From: Clostridium sp. cel8
GTDB lineage: Bacteria > Bacillota > Clostridia > Clostridiales > Clostridiaceae
Assembly: GCF_014050525.1 (NCBI RefSeq)
Contig: NZ_JACGAG010000011.1
Span: 1-64,000 of the forward strand
Direction of reading: 5' to 3'
DNA: 64,000 nt
Made by a program: the position numbers and the translations under genes. The stretch's first letter is position 1; each line of letters opens with the position of its first letter. Below, in pieces: positions 47,063 through 56,577 of this stretch. The notes under the pieces were generated by a model. It was not told the origin of the DNA. It did not search any database and saw nothing but the letters and a program-made list of their open reading frames with translations.

Positions 47063-47092
47063 AATATCATCCTTCCTTAGTCATTAAACCCA

Positions 47093-47956
47093 TTACTTGC
47101 ACCATTTTTGTTCAATTTTATCAAGTGTACCATCCTTCTGTAATTGTTGAATTGCTGCATTCAATATACTCATCAACTTAGGGTTCTTTTTAGCAGCATT
47201 AAATGAAACAGCTATTGCATATGGTGACTGATCTTGTGCAAATTCTTCACCAACCATTTTAAGTTTTGAATCCTTTTTGTGTGATATATAGTAAGCAGTA
47301 CCTGGTACATCGTAAACCAAACAATCAACCTTTCCATCTTCAAGTGCCTGATGAGCTGTTGTTATGGAATCATATACTTTAAGGCTACTTGTTGGTACTC
47401 CGTTATTAACTAGATACAAATTACCGATAGTCCCTTTTTCTACGGCAATTTTATATTTACCGGTCTTTATACTGTCAAGCCCTGTTATTGACTTTGGACT
47501 AGTTTCTTTATTGACAATAACTGTAAGTCCTGCTTCGTAATAAGTATCACTAAAATTCATTACTTTTTTTCTAGTGTCTGTTGCAGAAAGGGCTGCCATA
47601 GCAATATCTAATTTACCTGATCCAACTGATGTAGTTAGTGGACTATAATCCATAGCTTGTATATTTCCATCAATTTCAAATCCTAACAATTCCTGCAGTG
47701 ATTTAAGGAGATCCATGTCAAATCCTATTAAAGTTTTACCGTCTTCATCATAGTAGGAAAAAGGAGCATAGGTACCAGAAGTTCCAATTTTAAATGAATA
47801 TCCTTTCAATGAATCCTTAAGTTCTCCAGTATATACTTCTGTAGAAGATCCATTGTCTTTTGTAGAACTTGTACTATCTTTTGAAGTACTACTACCACAC
47901 CCTGTTAATGATGCTATAAATATTACAGTAATCAAAGTTATTAATAATTTTTTCAT
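47093..47956 (-). CDS. Amino-acid ABC transporter substrate-binding lipoprotein
   Basis: Extracellular binding protein of 287 aa. A lipoprotein signal (SLTGCGSS) is followed by a Ser/Thr-rich linker and a family 3 domain with FKIGTSGTYAPFSYYDEDG, LIGFDMDLLKSLQELLGF and AMAALSATDTRKKVMNFSDTYYEAG. The Arg in the last block usually binds the amino-acid carboxylate. The substrate could be cystine, a polar amino acid or proline-related, and cannot be fixed here. Confidence 0.93.
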   Translation of the reverse strand: MKKLLITLITVIFIASLTGCGSSTSKDSTSSTKDNGSSTEVYTGELKDSLKGYSFKIGTSGTYAPFSYYDEDGKTLIGFDMDLLKSLQELLGFEIDGNIQAMDYSPLTTSVGSGKLDIAMAALSATDTRKKVMNFSDTYYEAGLTVIVNKETSPKSITGLDSIKTGKYKIAVEKGTIGNLYLVNNGVPTSSLKVYDSITTAHQALEDGKVDCLVYDVPGTAYYISHKKDSKLKMVGEEFAQDQSPYAIAVSFNAAKKNPKLMSILNAAIQQLQKDGTLDKIEQKWCK

Positions 47957-48128
47957 TTCTTTTCCTCCCCTATAAAATATTTTGAATTTTGCAATTTATG
48001 AAAGTAGTTTTTCATATAATTCATAAATTAATGTTTTATACACAGTACCATCTATTTAGAATTTTGTCAATAATGCCTTGCGTTTTTTATTAATTTATTA
48101 AAATAATTTCTTAACTATTACACTACTA

Positions 48129-49013
48129 TCAATCGTTGAAAATACAAGTCGATACAATTTTTTGTGTGTACTTAATAAATTTTTTAGAAGCAGGTGAAAT
48201 ATGTTCAAGTGATTTTATTCCAATTCCTAAATTTCTAGAAAAATATGGATCAAGTGGAAGAGCTGTAATTAAATTAGACCATTTCTCAATAATTAGTTTA
48301 GGAAGTATGCTTATACCAAGATGATTTGCAACCATTGAAATTATTGCATGATCATCCGTTGATGAGAATCTAATATTCGGAACTACCTTTGATTGAGTCA
48401 ATGCAAGATGTATATCATAATCAATACCTACTGCAGACATAATAAATGGCTTACCTTGAAAATTAGAGATTGAATAAGTTCCACTTTCAGGAATTTGAAA
48501 ATCTTTTGGCAATATTGCCATAAGTGGATCCTCACGAAGCGGTATCCAATCAAACTTTTCTGAATTTCTATTACTACACAGTCCAAAATCCACAGTATTA
48601 TTCTCAATCCATAGTTCTATTTCATCAATACCACCCTCTTTCATGTGTACATCAATACAAGGAAAGTCCTTTTGAAATTCATATATGATCTTTGGAAGCC
48701 AATTTATAGAAATACTTGAATATGTGCCAATAGTTATAGATCCTATATTCAATCCATTCAGTTCATTAATTGTCTGTTCCAATCTAGAATTTTCTGATAG
48801 CATTTCTCTAACTAGTGGTATAATTCTCTCCCCGTTATTTGTAAGTGATACTCCTCTACGCGTCCTTATAAACAAAGGAAAACCCATTTCCTTTTCTAAA
48901 CTCTTTATTATGTGACTTACTCCAGATTGTGTATATCCCAGTCTATTTCCGCTTGTTGTAAAATTACCTGTTTCTGCTACATCTACAAGAAGCTCGTATT
49001 TTTTTAAATCCAT
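48129..49013 (-). CDS. LysR-family transcriptional regulator
   Basis: LysR protein of 294 aa. The HTH is TGNFTTSGNRLGYTQSGVSHI with KSLEKEMGFPLFIRTRRGV. The effector domain follows. It lies between the ABC operon on its own strand and the divergent prd cluster, and could regulate either. No PrdR-type sigma-54 regulator is near, so this is the best local candidate. Confidence 0.92.
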   Translation of the reverse strand: MDLKKYELLVDVAETGNFTTSGNRLGYTQSGVSHIIKSLEKEMGFPLFIRTRRGVSLTNNGERIIPLVREMLSENSRLEQTINELNGLNIGSITIGTYSSISINWLPKIIYEFQKDFPCIDVHMKEGGIDEIELWIENNTVDFGLCSNRNSEKFDWIPLREDPLMAILPKDFQIPESGTYSISNFQGKPFIMSAVGIDYDIHLALTQSKVVPNIRFSSTDDHAIISMVANHLGISILPKLIIEKWSNLITALPLDPYFSRNLGIGIKSLEHISPASKKFIKYTQKIVSTCIFND

Positions 49014-49227
49014 TGTACACTTCCCCTCTCTATAAAATAATTAGACATGAAAAAATGTAATGTTTACTATAGAAAATTGTAATTTTACTATTCTCATATA
49101 ATGCATTATTATAATATAAATAAGTTAAAAAAACAAACAATAATTAAACTATTTATCAAAAATACAGGTATATTTTTAACAATATAATAATTTTTAATCC
49201 AAATTTAATATAGAAAGGAGAAACTCA

Positions 49228-50526
49228 ATGCAAAACTATAAGTTCTTAATGAAGCAACATATAGGACAGCTTTCAATTCCTATAGTGAAACAAGGCGACA
49301 TAGTAAAGCGTGGCCAACTCATAGCAAAAAAGGTCCAAGGAGTTATAGGTAGCAATATTCATTCAAGTATAAACGGCAAGGTAACTAGCATAACAGATGA
49401 ATATATAGAGATTAAAAGAGATTGCCAAGTCAATACAAATGAATATATAAAATTAAACGGTAATACTCCTCTTGAACTTATAGAAGAATCAGGCATTGTG
49501 GGCTTAGGAGGAGCTGGATTCCCAACTTATATAAAATTATCAAAAGCACTAAATCCAGGTGGAATTCTAATAGTAAATGCCGCTGAATGTGAACCAATTT
49601 TGACTCACAACATCCAAATGATAGAAAAAAATGGAGAAAAAATAATCCAAGGAATACAGATTGTTATGGATATAGTTCATGCACAAAATTCCATAATAGC
49701 TATAAAAGAAAAACATAAAAAAGCAATAGATTCATTAAAAAAATATATTCCAAGCAATAAAATTAAAATTCATCTATTACCAGATATATATCCTGTTGGT
49801 GAGGAACGGTCTATTATAAGACAAGTTAAAGGAACTGTTTTAGATGTTAACCAGCTTCCATTTTCAGCAAATGCAATTGTAATAAATGCAGAAACTATCT
49901 ATAGAATTTATGAGGCCATAGAATATAAAAAGCCGTTTATTGACAAAGATATTACAATAGCAGGTAAACTAAACGGCGATTTAATTCAAGTATTTGAAGA
50001 TGTTCCTATTGGTTCAAAAGTAGGTCAATTAATAGAAGATGCTGGTGGGTGTTCATCTGAATATGGTGAGATTATCATGGGAGGACCATTTACAGGCAAA
50101 AGAACATCTATTGATTCTCCTATAGTCAAAACAACTGGTGGAATTATTGTTACAGAAACTTTTTTGAAAGGTCCTGATAAAATAGGACTCCTTGTATGTG
50201 CATGTGGAGCAGATAGAGAAAGGCTTATACAGATAGCAAAAGATATGGGATCAGAAGTTTCAGGAATTGAATATTGCAAGCAGGCACAAAAGGTGAAAAA
50301 TGGATATAAATGTGAAAATCCTGGAAAATGCCCCGGTCAAGTACAAAAAATACTTTCCTTGAAAAAATCAGGTGCAAAAGCATTGTTAATTAGCAACTGT
50401 AGCGATTGTACAAATACAGTAATGTCCTGTGCTCCAAAACTCAATTTACCTGTTTATCATTGTACTGATGGTGCACTTAGAGCAGTAAATCATAAGTTAA
50501 TACGAAAATTAAAGAAAAAATATTAA
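49228..50526 (+). CDS. prdC: Proline reductase-associated electron-transfer protein PrdC
   Basis: RnfC-like protein of 432 aa that is thought to feed electrons to D-proline reductase. The N-terminal barrel-sandwich (KQGDIVKRGQLIAKK) is followed by GIVGLGGAGFPTYIKL and VNAAECEPILTHN, the RnfC/Nqo1-type FMN/NADH fold. The C-terminal domain is Cys-rich: CACGAD, NPGKCPGQ and SNCSDCTNTVMSC. No in-frame TGA is present, unlike PrdC described as a selenoprotein in C. sticklandii. It starts the cluster behind AGAAAGGAG. Confidence 0.9.
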   Translation: MQNYKFLMKQHIGQLSIPIVKQGDIVKRGQLIAKKVQGVIGSNIHSSINGKVTSITDEYIEIKRDCQVNTNEYIKLNGNTPLELIEESGIVGLGGAGFPTYIKLSKALNPGGILIVNAAECEPILTHNIQMIEKNGEKIIQGIQIVMDIVHAQNSIIAIKEKHKKAIDSLKKYIPSNKIKIHLLPDIYPVGEERSIIRQVKGTVLDVNQLPFSANAIVINAETIYRIYEAIEYKKPFIDKDITIAGKLNGDLIQVFEDVPIGSKVGQLIEDAGGCSSEYGEIIMGGPFTGKRTSIDSPIVKTTGGIIVTETFLKGPDKIGLLVCACGADRERLIQIAKDMGSEVSGIEYCKQAQKVKNGYKCENPGKCPGQVQKILSLKKSGAKALLISNCSDCTNTVMSCAPKLNLPVYHCTDGALRAVNHKLIRKLKKKY

Positions 50527-50546
50527 TAAAATTGGAGGTAACAAAT

Positions 50547-52268
50547 ATGTCAATTACAAAGGAAACAATACAACAACATTTAAAAGAGCCAGCAGTTTTC
50601 TGCTGTCAAAGGCAAAAAGGTCTTATAATAGGTCCAGAAGATCTTGAAGATCCAACAATATTTGATGATATAGTTGAATCCGGGCTCATGACTTTAAGCG
50701 ATGATGGACTTACTATTGAGCAAGTACTTGGAAGAAAATTAATAGTAGATGCAGATGCACTTACTCCAATTACCAAAGATATGATTGACAGCATCAACGA
50801 AACTTCAGAAACTCCTGAACCATCTATTGATAAAGAACCTTCAAATCAAGAAGAAATTCCAAATAGTAAAATGTTGCATATTGAAATTTCAAAACTTGAA
50901 GGCTTAAAACTTGATATACCTGCAGATATGGGAATACTTCCAGGTGTGGCATCATCACTTGAACCACCTAAAGAAGATAAAATCATAAGAACTCTAGTTA
51001 AAAAATATTACAAAGTCAACGATGTTAAACTTGGATCTAAAACATCCTTTGAAAATGGAGTATTGACAATCAATGAATCTATTGTTGACAAAGCAATTGA
51101 ATCTACTCCATTAATAAAAGATTTAAAGATAGATATTATTACACCTGAAAACAGACATGTCTTCACAGAAACTATAATGGATGTATGTCCTATTGCTACA
51201 AAAGTAGAAGGAAAACTTGGAGAAGGAGTATCACATGTATTAGATGGCGCTGTATTTATGTTGACTGGTGTTGACGAAGATGGTGTCCAAATTCATGAAT
51301 TTGGTTCTTCTGAAGGTTATCTAGATGAAAAAATGGCTTTTGGAAGACCAGGATGTGCCGATGAAAATGACATTATAATTCGTGTTAATGCAGTCATTCA
51401 GCGAGGTACAGGAATGGAAAGAAGAGGTCCTTTTGCTGCTCATTCCGCAGAAGATGTGATTATTCAAGATGTTAGAAATGCAATTAAGAAAGTATCTGAT
51501 CCTATAGAAAAAGAAAAAACATATCATGATGTAAAAAAATATGGCAAACCAAGAGTTGTTCTAATTAAAGAAATTATGGGGCAAGGGGCTATGCACGATA
51601 ATGTTCTCTGTCCAATAGAACCAGCTGGTGTACACGGCGGTCAAAAAAATGTGGATCTTGGAAATGTTCCTGTTATGATGACACCAAATCAAGTGCGTGA
51701 CGGTGCAATCCACGCTCTAACTTGTATTGGACCTGCAACAAAAGAAATGACAAGACACTATTTCCGTGAACCATTAGTTGAAGGCCTGGCAGAAGATGAA
51801 GAATTAAATTTAGTTGGTGTTATATTTGTAGGAAGTCCTCAAGTAAATGATGAAAAGAGTTATGTTTCAGAACGTCTTGGAACATTAGTAGAAAGTCTTG
51901 ATGTAGAAGGTGCAATAGTTACAACTGAAGGCTTTGGAAATAATCATATTGATTTTACATCTCACATTGAACAAATTGGCATGAGGGGAATACCAGTTGT
52001 AGGCGTATCTTTCTGTGCTTACCAAGGACAACTTGTTGTAGGAAATAAATATATGGATGCAATGATTGAAATCAACAAAGACAAAGAAGGATTTGAAAAT
52101 GAAGTTGCAGGATGTAGTTCTATTACAAAATCAGATGCAGATAGAGCTATACTTATGCTAAAAACAAAGATGGCAGGAATACCTATTAAACCAGCTAAAC
52201 ATAAATGGAATCCTGAAATTATAGAAAATAATCAAAGGATTGTTGATGAGGTGCTTAAAAATGATTGA
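50547..52268 (+). CDS. prdA: D-proline reductase proprotein PrdA
   Basis: Proprotein of 573 aa that is self-cleaved to give the pyruvoyl-bearing subunit of D-proline reductase. The likely cleavage is before Cys393 in ALTCIGPATKEMTRHYF, leaving a 181-residue C-terminal subunit, close to the known 23-kDa size. Other landmarks are MDVCPIATKVEGKLGEG, GTGMERRGPFAAHSAED and DFTSHIEQIG. ATG 50547 fits the TTGGAGGT site; the 15-nt longer frame would include it. The gene overlaps the next small gene by 8 nt. Confidence 0.94.
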   Translation: MSITKETIQQHLKEPAVFCCQRQKGLIIGPEDLEDPTIFDDIVESGLMTLSDDGLTIEQVLGRKLIVDADALTPITKDMIDSINETSETPEPSIDKEPSNQEEIPNSKMLHIEISKLEGLKLDIPADMGILPGVASSLEPPKEDKIIRTLVKKYYKVNDVKLGSKTSFENGVLTINESIVDKAIESTPLIKDLKIDIITPENRHVFTETIMDVCPIATKVEGKLGEGVSHVLDGAVFMLTGVDEDGVQIHEFGSSEGYLDEKMAFGRPGCADENDIIIRVNAVIQRGTGMERRGPFAAHSAEDVIIQDVRNAIKKVSDPIEKEKTYHDVKKYGKPRVVLIKEIMGQGAMHDNVLCPIEPAGVHGGQKNVDLGNVPVMMTPNQVRDGAIHALTCIGPATKEMTRHYFREPLVEGLAEDEELNLVGVIFVGSPQVNDEKSYVSERLGTLVESLDVEGAIVTTEGFGNNHIDFTSHIEQIGMRGIPVVGVSFCAYQGQLVVGNKYMDAMIEINKDKEGFENEVAGCSSITKSDADRAILMLKTKMAGIPIKPAKHKWNPEIIENNQRIVDEVLKND

Positions 52269-52446
52269 TCAAAAGCCAATACTAACTAAGGGTAAAATTG
52301 TTACAGTAAATGATACTGCAATCAAAGTAGATATACAAGGCAGATTAGGTGTAATTTGCGTACCTCTTAGATGGGTATTTACAGAGAAAAAACTTGAACC
52401 CGGTCAGACAGTTGAATTTTACTTCAGCTACATGCAGGTTATATAA
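52261..52446 (+). CDS. Small prd-cluster protein
   Basis: Protein of 61 aa between prdA and prdB. It looks like a small beta-barrel: GKIVTVNDTAIKVDIQGRLGVICVPLRWVFTEK. Small proteins of this kind are found at the same place in other clostridial prd clusters; no biochemical role is known to me. ATG 52261 overlaps the prdA stop codon and has GAGGTG 7 nt upstream; a longer frame from 52240 starts inside prdA. Confidence 0.8.
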   Translation: MIDQKPILTKGKIVTVNDTAIKVDIQGRLGVICVPLRWVFTEKKLEPGQTVEFYFSYMQVI

Positions 52447-52500
52447 CTATATATTAATGTAAGAAAAATAAAAATGTATTATATTAAGGAGGAAAATAAA

Positions 52501-53226
52501 ATGAAACTTACAACAGCTACAGGATTAACATCAGAAATATTTGTTCCAATTACTCCAAAGCCAGTTTGGACACCACTGAAAAAACCTCTAAGTCAATGTA
52601 AAGTCGCATTTATAACAGCTGGAGGTATCCACAAAAAAGACCAAGTACCTTACGATACATCAGGTGACTATACTTATCGTGCAATTCCATCAGATACTCC
52701 AACTTCACAACTTATGGTTACTCACGGTGGATTTGATAATTCAGATATAAATAAAGATGTAAACGCAATGTTCCCGTTGGACAGACTGCATGAACTTGTA
52801 AAAGAAGGATTTATAGGAAGCTTAGCAGATGAAATGTATGGCTTTATGGGTGGCGGCGGAAATGTAGATAAATTTAAAAATGAAGTCGGTCCAGAAATTG
52901 CTTCTAAACTAAAAGCTCAGGGTGTAGATATTGTACTATGCACTGGAGGATGTGGTACATGCCATCGTTCTGCAACTATTGTAACAAGAGCTTGTGAAGA
53001 AGCAGGCATGTCCTGTATTGTAATTGCAGCACTACCACCAATTGCTAAACAACAAGGAGCACCACGTATTGCAGCAGCTCATGTACCAATTGGTTCAAAT
53101 GCAGGTGAACCGAACAATATCGAAATGCAAACAGGTATACTTAAAGATTCTCTCAAATGCGTAGAAGAATTTACTCATTTTGGACAGTCGAAACTACTAC
53201 CATATGAATACAGACACAATGTTTAA
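52501..53226 (+). CDS. prdB: D-proline reductase subunit PrdB, cysteine form
   Basis: Catalytic subunit of 241 aa. The N-terminus MKLTTATGLTSEIF and the SDINKDVNAMFPLDRLHEL, GSLADEMYGFMGGGG and CHRSATIVTRACEEAG blocks are typical. The redox motif reads CGTC (52944-52955 region, TGTGGTACATGC), a CXXC. In C. sticklandii and C. difficile the last residue is selenocysteine encoded by TGA; here it is TGC. The frame is otherwise complete, so the protein does not need Sec insertion. Start ATG 52501 has AAGGAGG 7-8 nt upstream. Confidence 0.94.
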   Translation: MKLTTATGLTSEIFVPITPKPVWTPLKKPLSQCKVAFITAGGIHKKDQVPYDTSGDYTYRAIPSDTPTSQLMVTHGGFDNSDINKDVNAMFPLDRLHELVKEGFIGSLADEMYGFMGGGGNVDKFKNEVGPEIASKLKAQGVDIVLCTGGCGTCHRSATIVTRACEEAGMSCIVIAALPPIAKQQGAPRIAAAHVPIGSNAGEPNNIEMQTGILKDSLKCVEEFTHFGQSKLLPYEYRHNV

Positions 53227-53247
53227 TTGACTAAAGGAGATGTGACT

Positions 53248-54321
53248 ATGTTACATGAACTCTCAACACAATATTCATTAAATTTGAAAAAATACAACAA
53301 AACATTTCTTGCGGTGGACTCTCATACTATGGGAGAACCCACAAGAATTATATTAGAGGGTTTTCCAAAGTTAAAAGGTAGCACTATGATGGAGCGTAAA
53401 AAATTTCTGGAAGAAAATTACGACCACTACAGAACAGCTCTTATGTTAGAACCAAGAGGTCACAGAGATATGTTTGGAGCTGTAGTTACAGAACCTACTA
53501 GTGAAGAAGCTGATCTTGGTGTAATATTCATGGATAGTTCAGGGTATTTAAATATGTGTGGACATGGTAGTATTGGAACTGCAACTGTAGCAGTAGAAAC
53601 CGGTATGGTTGAGGTTAGGGAACCTTATACAAATGTAATACTAGAAACACCATCTGGAATAATTAGAGCTAAAGTAAAGGTGCAAAATGGAAGAGCTGTA
53701 GAAGTCAGCATTTTAAATGTTCCATGTTTTTTGTATAAAGAAAACCTTGAATTAGATGTTACTGACTATGGGAAAATTAAATTTGATATAGCCTTTGGTG
53801 GTAGTTTTTTTGCACTAGTTGATACAGAAAAAATAGGAATTCCAATTAAGCAAGATAATTTGCCTTTATTAACAGATCTTGCTATGAAACTTATAAAAAA
53901 AATAAACCAATCAATTACTATTAAACATCCATATCTAGATATACACAATGTAGATTTGGTTGAATTCTATGGAAAACCCAATAATGTAACTGCTAATTTA
54001 AAAAATGTTGTAATCTTTGGTGACTCACAGATAGATCGCTCACCTTGTGGTACTGGTACCAGTGCTAAGTTAGCTTGTCTTTATAATAAAGGGGAAATAC
54101 ATTCTGGAGAAAAATTTGTTTATGAAAGTATTACTGGTTCTACATTCACCGGAGTAGTAACAAAAGAAGTTGAACTTGCTGGAAGAAAGGCAATCATTCC
54201 ACAAATTACAGGGAGTGCCTATATTACAGGATTCAATAGATTAATATTAAATGATTATGACCCTCATGAATATGGATTTCTTGTTGGAAGAAAATATAGC
54301 AAAATAAAACCAAATCTATAA
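53248..54321 (+). CDS. prdF: Proline racemase PrdF
   Basis: Cofactor-independent racemase of 357 aa that makes D-proline, the substrate of PrdAB. Both catalytic Cys are present: MCGHGSIGTATV and RSPCGTGTSAKLACL. AVDSHTMGEPTRI and the GSAYITGFNR end match proline racemases. Hydroxyproline epimerase and dehydratase relatives are less likely because of the Cys pair and the prd context. ATG 53248 has AAAGGAG 8-9 nt upstream; TTG 53227 is not needed. Confidence 0.93.
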   Translation: MLHELSTQYSLNLKKYNKTFLAVDSHTMGEPTRIILEGFPKLKGSTMMERKKFLEENYDHYRTALMLEPRGHRDMFGAVVTEPTSEEADLGVIFMDSSGYLNMCGHGSIGTATVAVETGMVEVREPYTNVILETPSGIIRAKVKVQNGRAVEVSILNVPCFLYKENLELDVTDYGKIKFDIAFGGSFFALVDTEKIGIPIKQDNLPLLTDLAMKLIKKINQSITIKHPYLDIHNVDLVEFYGKPNNVTANLKNVVIFGDSQIDRSPCGTGTSAKLACLYNKGEIHSGEKFVYESITGSTFTGVVTKEVELAGRKAIIPQITGSAYITGFNRLILNDYDPHEYGFLVGRKYSKIKPNL

Positions 54322-54352
54322 AAAATTTATATAAACAAAGGAGATTGTTATT

Positions 54353-55567
54353 ATGGATTTAGAACATAGTATGTTAACTGCCGAAGATGTAAAATCGCTA
54401 GTAAAAAAATATATGATTGAAACTTATGAACGTTATGATTTCGTCTGCGAACGTGCAAAAGGCATGTATCTTTATGACGAAAAAGGACAAGGCTATTTAG
54501 ATTTCTATGGAGGCATTGCAGTAAACAGTGCTGGCAATTGCAATGAAAAAGTTGTTGCTGCTGTAAAAGATCAAGTTGAAGATGTAATGCATACATTCAA
54601 CTATCCATACACTATTCCTCAAGCACTTTTAGCAGAAAAAATATGTACAACTATCGGTATGGATAAAATTTTTTATCAAAATACAGGAACTGAAGCAAAT
54701 GAGGCAATGATTAAAATGGCTAGGAAATATGGTGTAGAAAAATATGGTCCAAATAAATACCATATTGTAACAGCTAAACACAGTTTTCATGGAAGAACCT
54801 ATGGTTCACTAACTGCTACAGGACAACCTGATAATGCATGCCAAATTGGACTTAAACCTATGCTTCCAGGCTTTTCTTATGCTGACTTCAACGATCTTGA
54901 ATCTTTTAAATCTCTAATAACAGATAATACTATTGCAATTATGGTTGAACCAATTCAAGGTGAAGGTGGTGTTATTCCTGCTACTGATGAATTTATGCAT
55001 GGTATAAGAAAACTATGTGACGATAATAAATTACTACTTTTAATAGATGAAGTACAAACAGGGTGGTGCAGAACTGGTAAAGTTATGGCTTACATGAATT
55101 ATAATATAAAACCAGATATTGTTTCTATGGCTAAAGCTATGGGAGGCGGAATGCCAATTGGAGCTATTTGTGCAACTTCTGAAGTATCTAAAGCTTTCAC
55201 TATGGGATCTCATGGTTCAACTTTTGCTGGTAATCCTGTATGTTGTGCAGCTTCACTTGCTGAAATTAATGAGCTTTTAGATAATAATTTAGCTGAAAAT
55301 GCTGAAAAAGTAGGAAATTATTTCATGAATAAGTTAAAGACACTTCCTCATGTAAAGGAAGTTCGTGGTAAAGGACTAATGATAGGAGTTGAATTTGATT
55401 CACCTTTAGGCCTGGATATAAAACACGGTTGTTTTGACAGAAAATTACTAGTTACCTTGATTGGAAATTCCGTAATTCGTATGCTTCCACCTCTTATTGC
55501 AACTAAAGAAGATTGTGATAAAGCCTATGAAATTTTAAAGGCATCTGTAGACGCAGCTTATAAATAA
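54353..55567 (+). CDS. Class III aminotransferase (ornithine/acetylornithine type)
   Basis: PLP enzyme of 404 aa. YLDFYGGIAVNSAGNCNEK, QNTGTEANEAMIKMARKYG, the Asp in LLIDEVQTGWCRTGK and the PLP Lys in SMAKAMGGGMPIG are present, as is HGSTFAGNPVCCAA. It directly follows prdF. An ornithine aminotransferase here would give glutamate semialdehyde, which cyclises to pyrroline-5-carboxylate on the way to proline, linking arginine/ornithine breakdown to proline reduction. Other omega-aminotransferase substrates, such as 5-aminovalerate (the product of PrdAB), are equally attractive. Confidence 0.87.
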   Translation: MDLEHSMLTAEDVKSLVKKYMIETYERYDFVCERAKGMYLYDEKGQGYLDFYGGIAVNSAGNCNEKVVAAVKDQVEDVMHTFNYPYTIPQALLAEKICTTIGMDKIFYQNTGTEANEAMIKMARKYGVEKYGPNKYHIVTAKHSFHGRTYGSLTATGQPDNACQIGLKPMLPGFSYADFNDLESFKSLITDNTIAIMVEPIQGEGGVIPATDEFMHGIRKLCDDNKLLLLIDEVQTGWCRTGKVMAYMNYNIKPDIVSMAKAMGGGMPIGAICATSEVSKAFTMGSHGSTFAGNPVCCAASLAEINELLDNNLAENAEKVGNYFMNKLKTLPHVKEVRGKGLMIGVEFDSPLGLDIKHGCFDRKLLVTLIGNSVIRMLPPLIATKEDCDKAYEILKASVDAAYK

Positions 55568-55657
55568 TTTTTTTACAAATATAAATTATCTATATATAGA
55601 AGTATTATATAGACTTGTCTTAATAATACTTCTATAATAAATTTTATATAAAAGGAT

Positions 55658-56542
55658 GTGTTTATTATAAATAAATTGATAGGTTTTTTGTGTTTATTTT
55701 TAGCAGCAAGTATATGGGGAGGGCTATATGTAGTTAGTAAGTATCTACTAGAATTTATACCATCTATTACGTTGATATGGATTAAATATTTTATTGGCTC
55801 TATAGCGTTATTTCCAATTTTAATGATATCAAATTATAGAAAACCAAATAAAGTTACTATTAATAAGAAGTGTTGGTTTCTTATATTAAAAATAGGGTTT
55901 ATAGGCTACTTTTTATCCGTTTCTCTACAATTTATTGGTACAAATTTATCAGACGCTCATACAGGATCTTTAATTACTGCAAGTTCACCTATATTTGTAA
56001 CTTTATTTGCAAGATTTATACTTAAAGAAACTATTACAAAAAAGAAATTAGTTTCACTAATTATATCAACAATAGGGGTTATAATAATTGTAGGACTTGA
56101 TAGTCCTGGCGGTAATTATTTTCTTGGAAGTATATTACTTGTAGGTGCTGCTATAACATGGTCACTTCTTTCTGTATATGTAAAGATTGCATCTAAATAT
56201 ACTGACTCTATTAGCATAACTTCATATGCAACCTTAATTGCACTTATATTTATTACTCCTATTATGCTTTTTCAGAACAACAACTTTAATCTTATACTCA
56301 CTAATAGATATCTTTTATGGGGAAGTATTTACATTGGTGTTATGGCTACTGCTGTAGCATATTTCTTATGGAATAAAGGCATTGAACTAGTAGACGCAAG
56401 TACAGGATCGTTATTTTTATTTTTTCAACCAATCACAGGTTCAATTCTAGGATGGCTGTGCTTAAATGAACAGTTAGCCATAAACTTTTTTGTTGGAGGA
56501 ATTTTGATAATATTGGGACTTGTTATAGCTTCTAGAGATTGA
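55658..56542 (+). CDS. EamA/DMT-family transporter
   Basis: Membrane protein of about 294 aa with ten hydrophobic segments and the two EamA repeats. SIWGGLYVVSKYLLE and IKYFIGSIALFP open repeat one; ITWSLLSVYVKIA opens repeat two. The start is unclear: GTG 55658 is only 2 nt from AAAGG, the nearby ATG 55656 is out of frame, and ATT at 55664 may be used instead. It may move amino acids or amines for the prd pathway, but DMT substrates are hard to predict. Confidence 0.83.
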   Translation: MFIINKLIGFLCLFLAASIWGGLYVVSKYLLEFIPSITLIWIKYFIGSIALFPILMISNYRKPNKVTINKKCWFLILKIGFIGYFLSVSLQFIGTNLSDAHTGSLITASSPIFVTLFARFILKETITKKKLVSLIISTIGVIIIVGLDSPGGNYFLGSILLVGAAITWSLLSVYVKIASKYTDSISITSYATLIALIFITPIMLFQNNNFNLILTNRYLLWGSIYIGVMATAVAYFLWNKGIELVDASTGSLFLFFQPITGSILGWLCLNEQLAINFFVGGILIILGLVIASRD

Positions 56543-56577
56543 AAAGTCTTAAACATTCATGACCTTGTTTTTAAATA

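Noticed and set aside
48014-49227. Sigma-54 promoter for the prd cluster, expected from C. difficile PrdR control
   Set aside because: No TGGCA-N-TTGC pattern was found in the intergenic DNA before prdC.
52944-52955. Selenocysteine codon in prdB
   Set aside because: The codon is TGC, the frame is intact, and no TGA is present.
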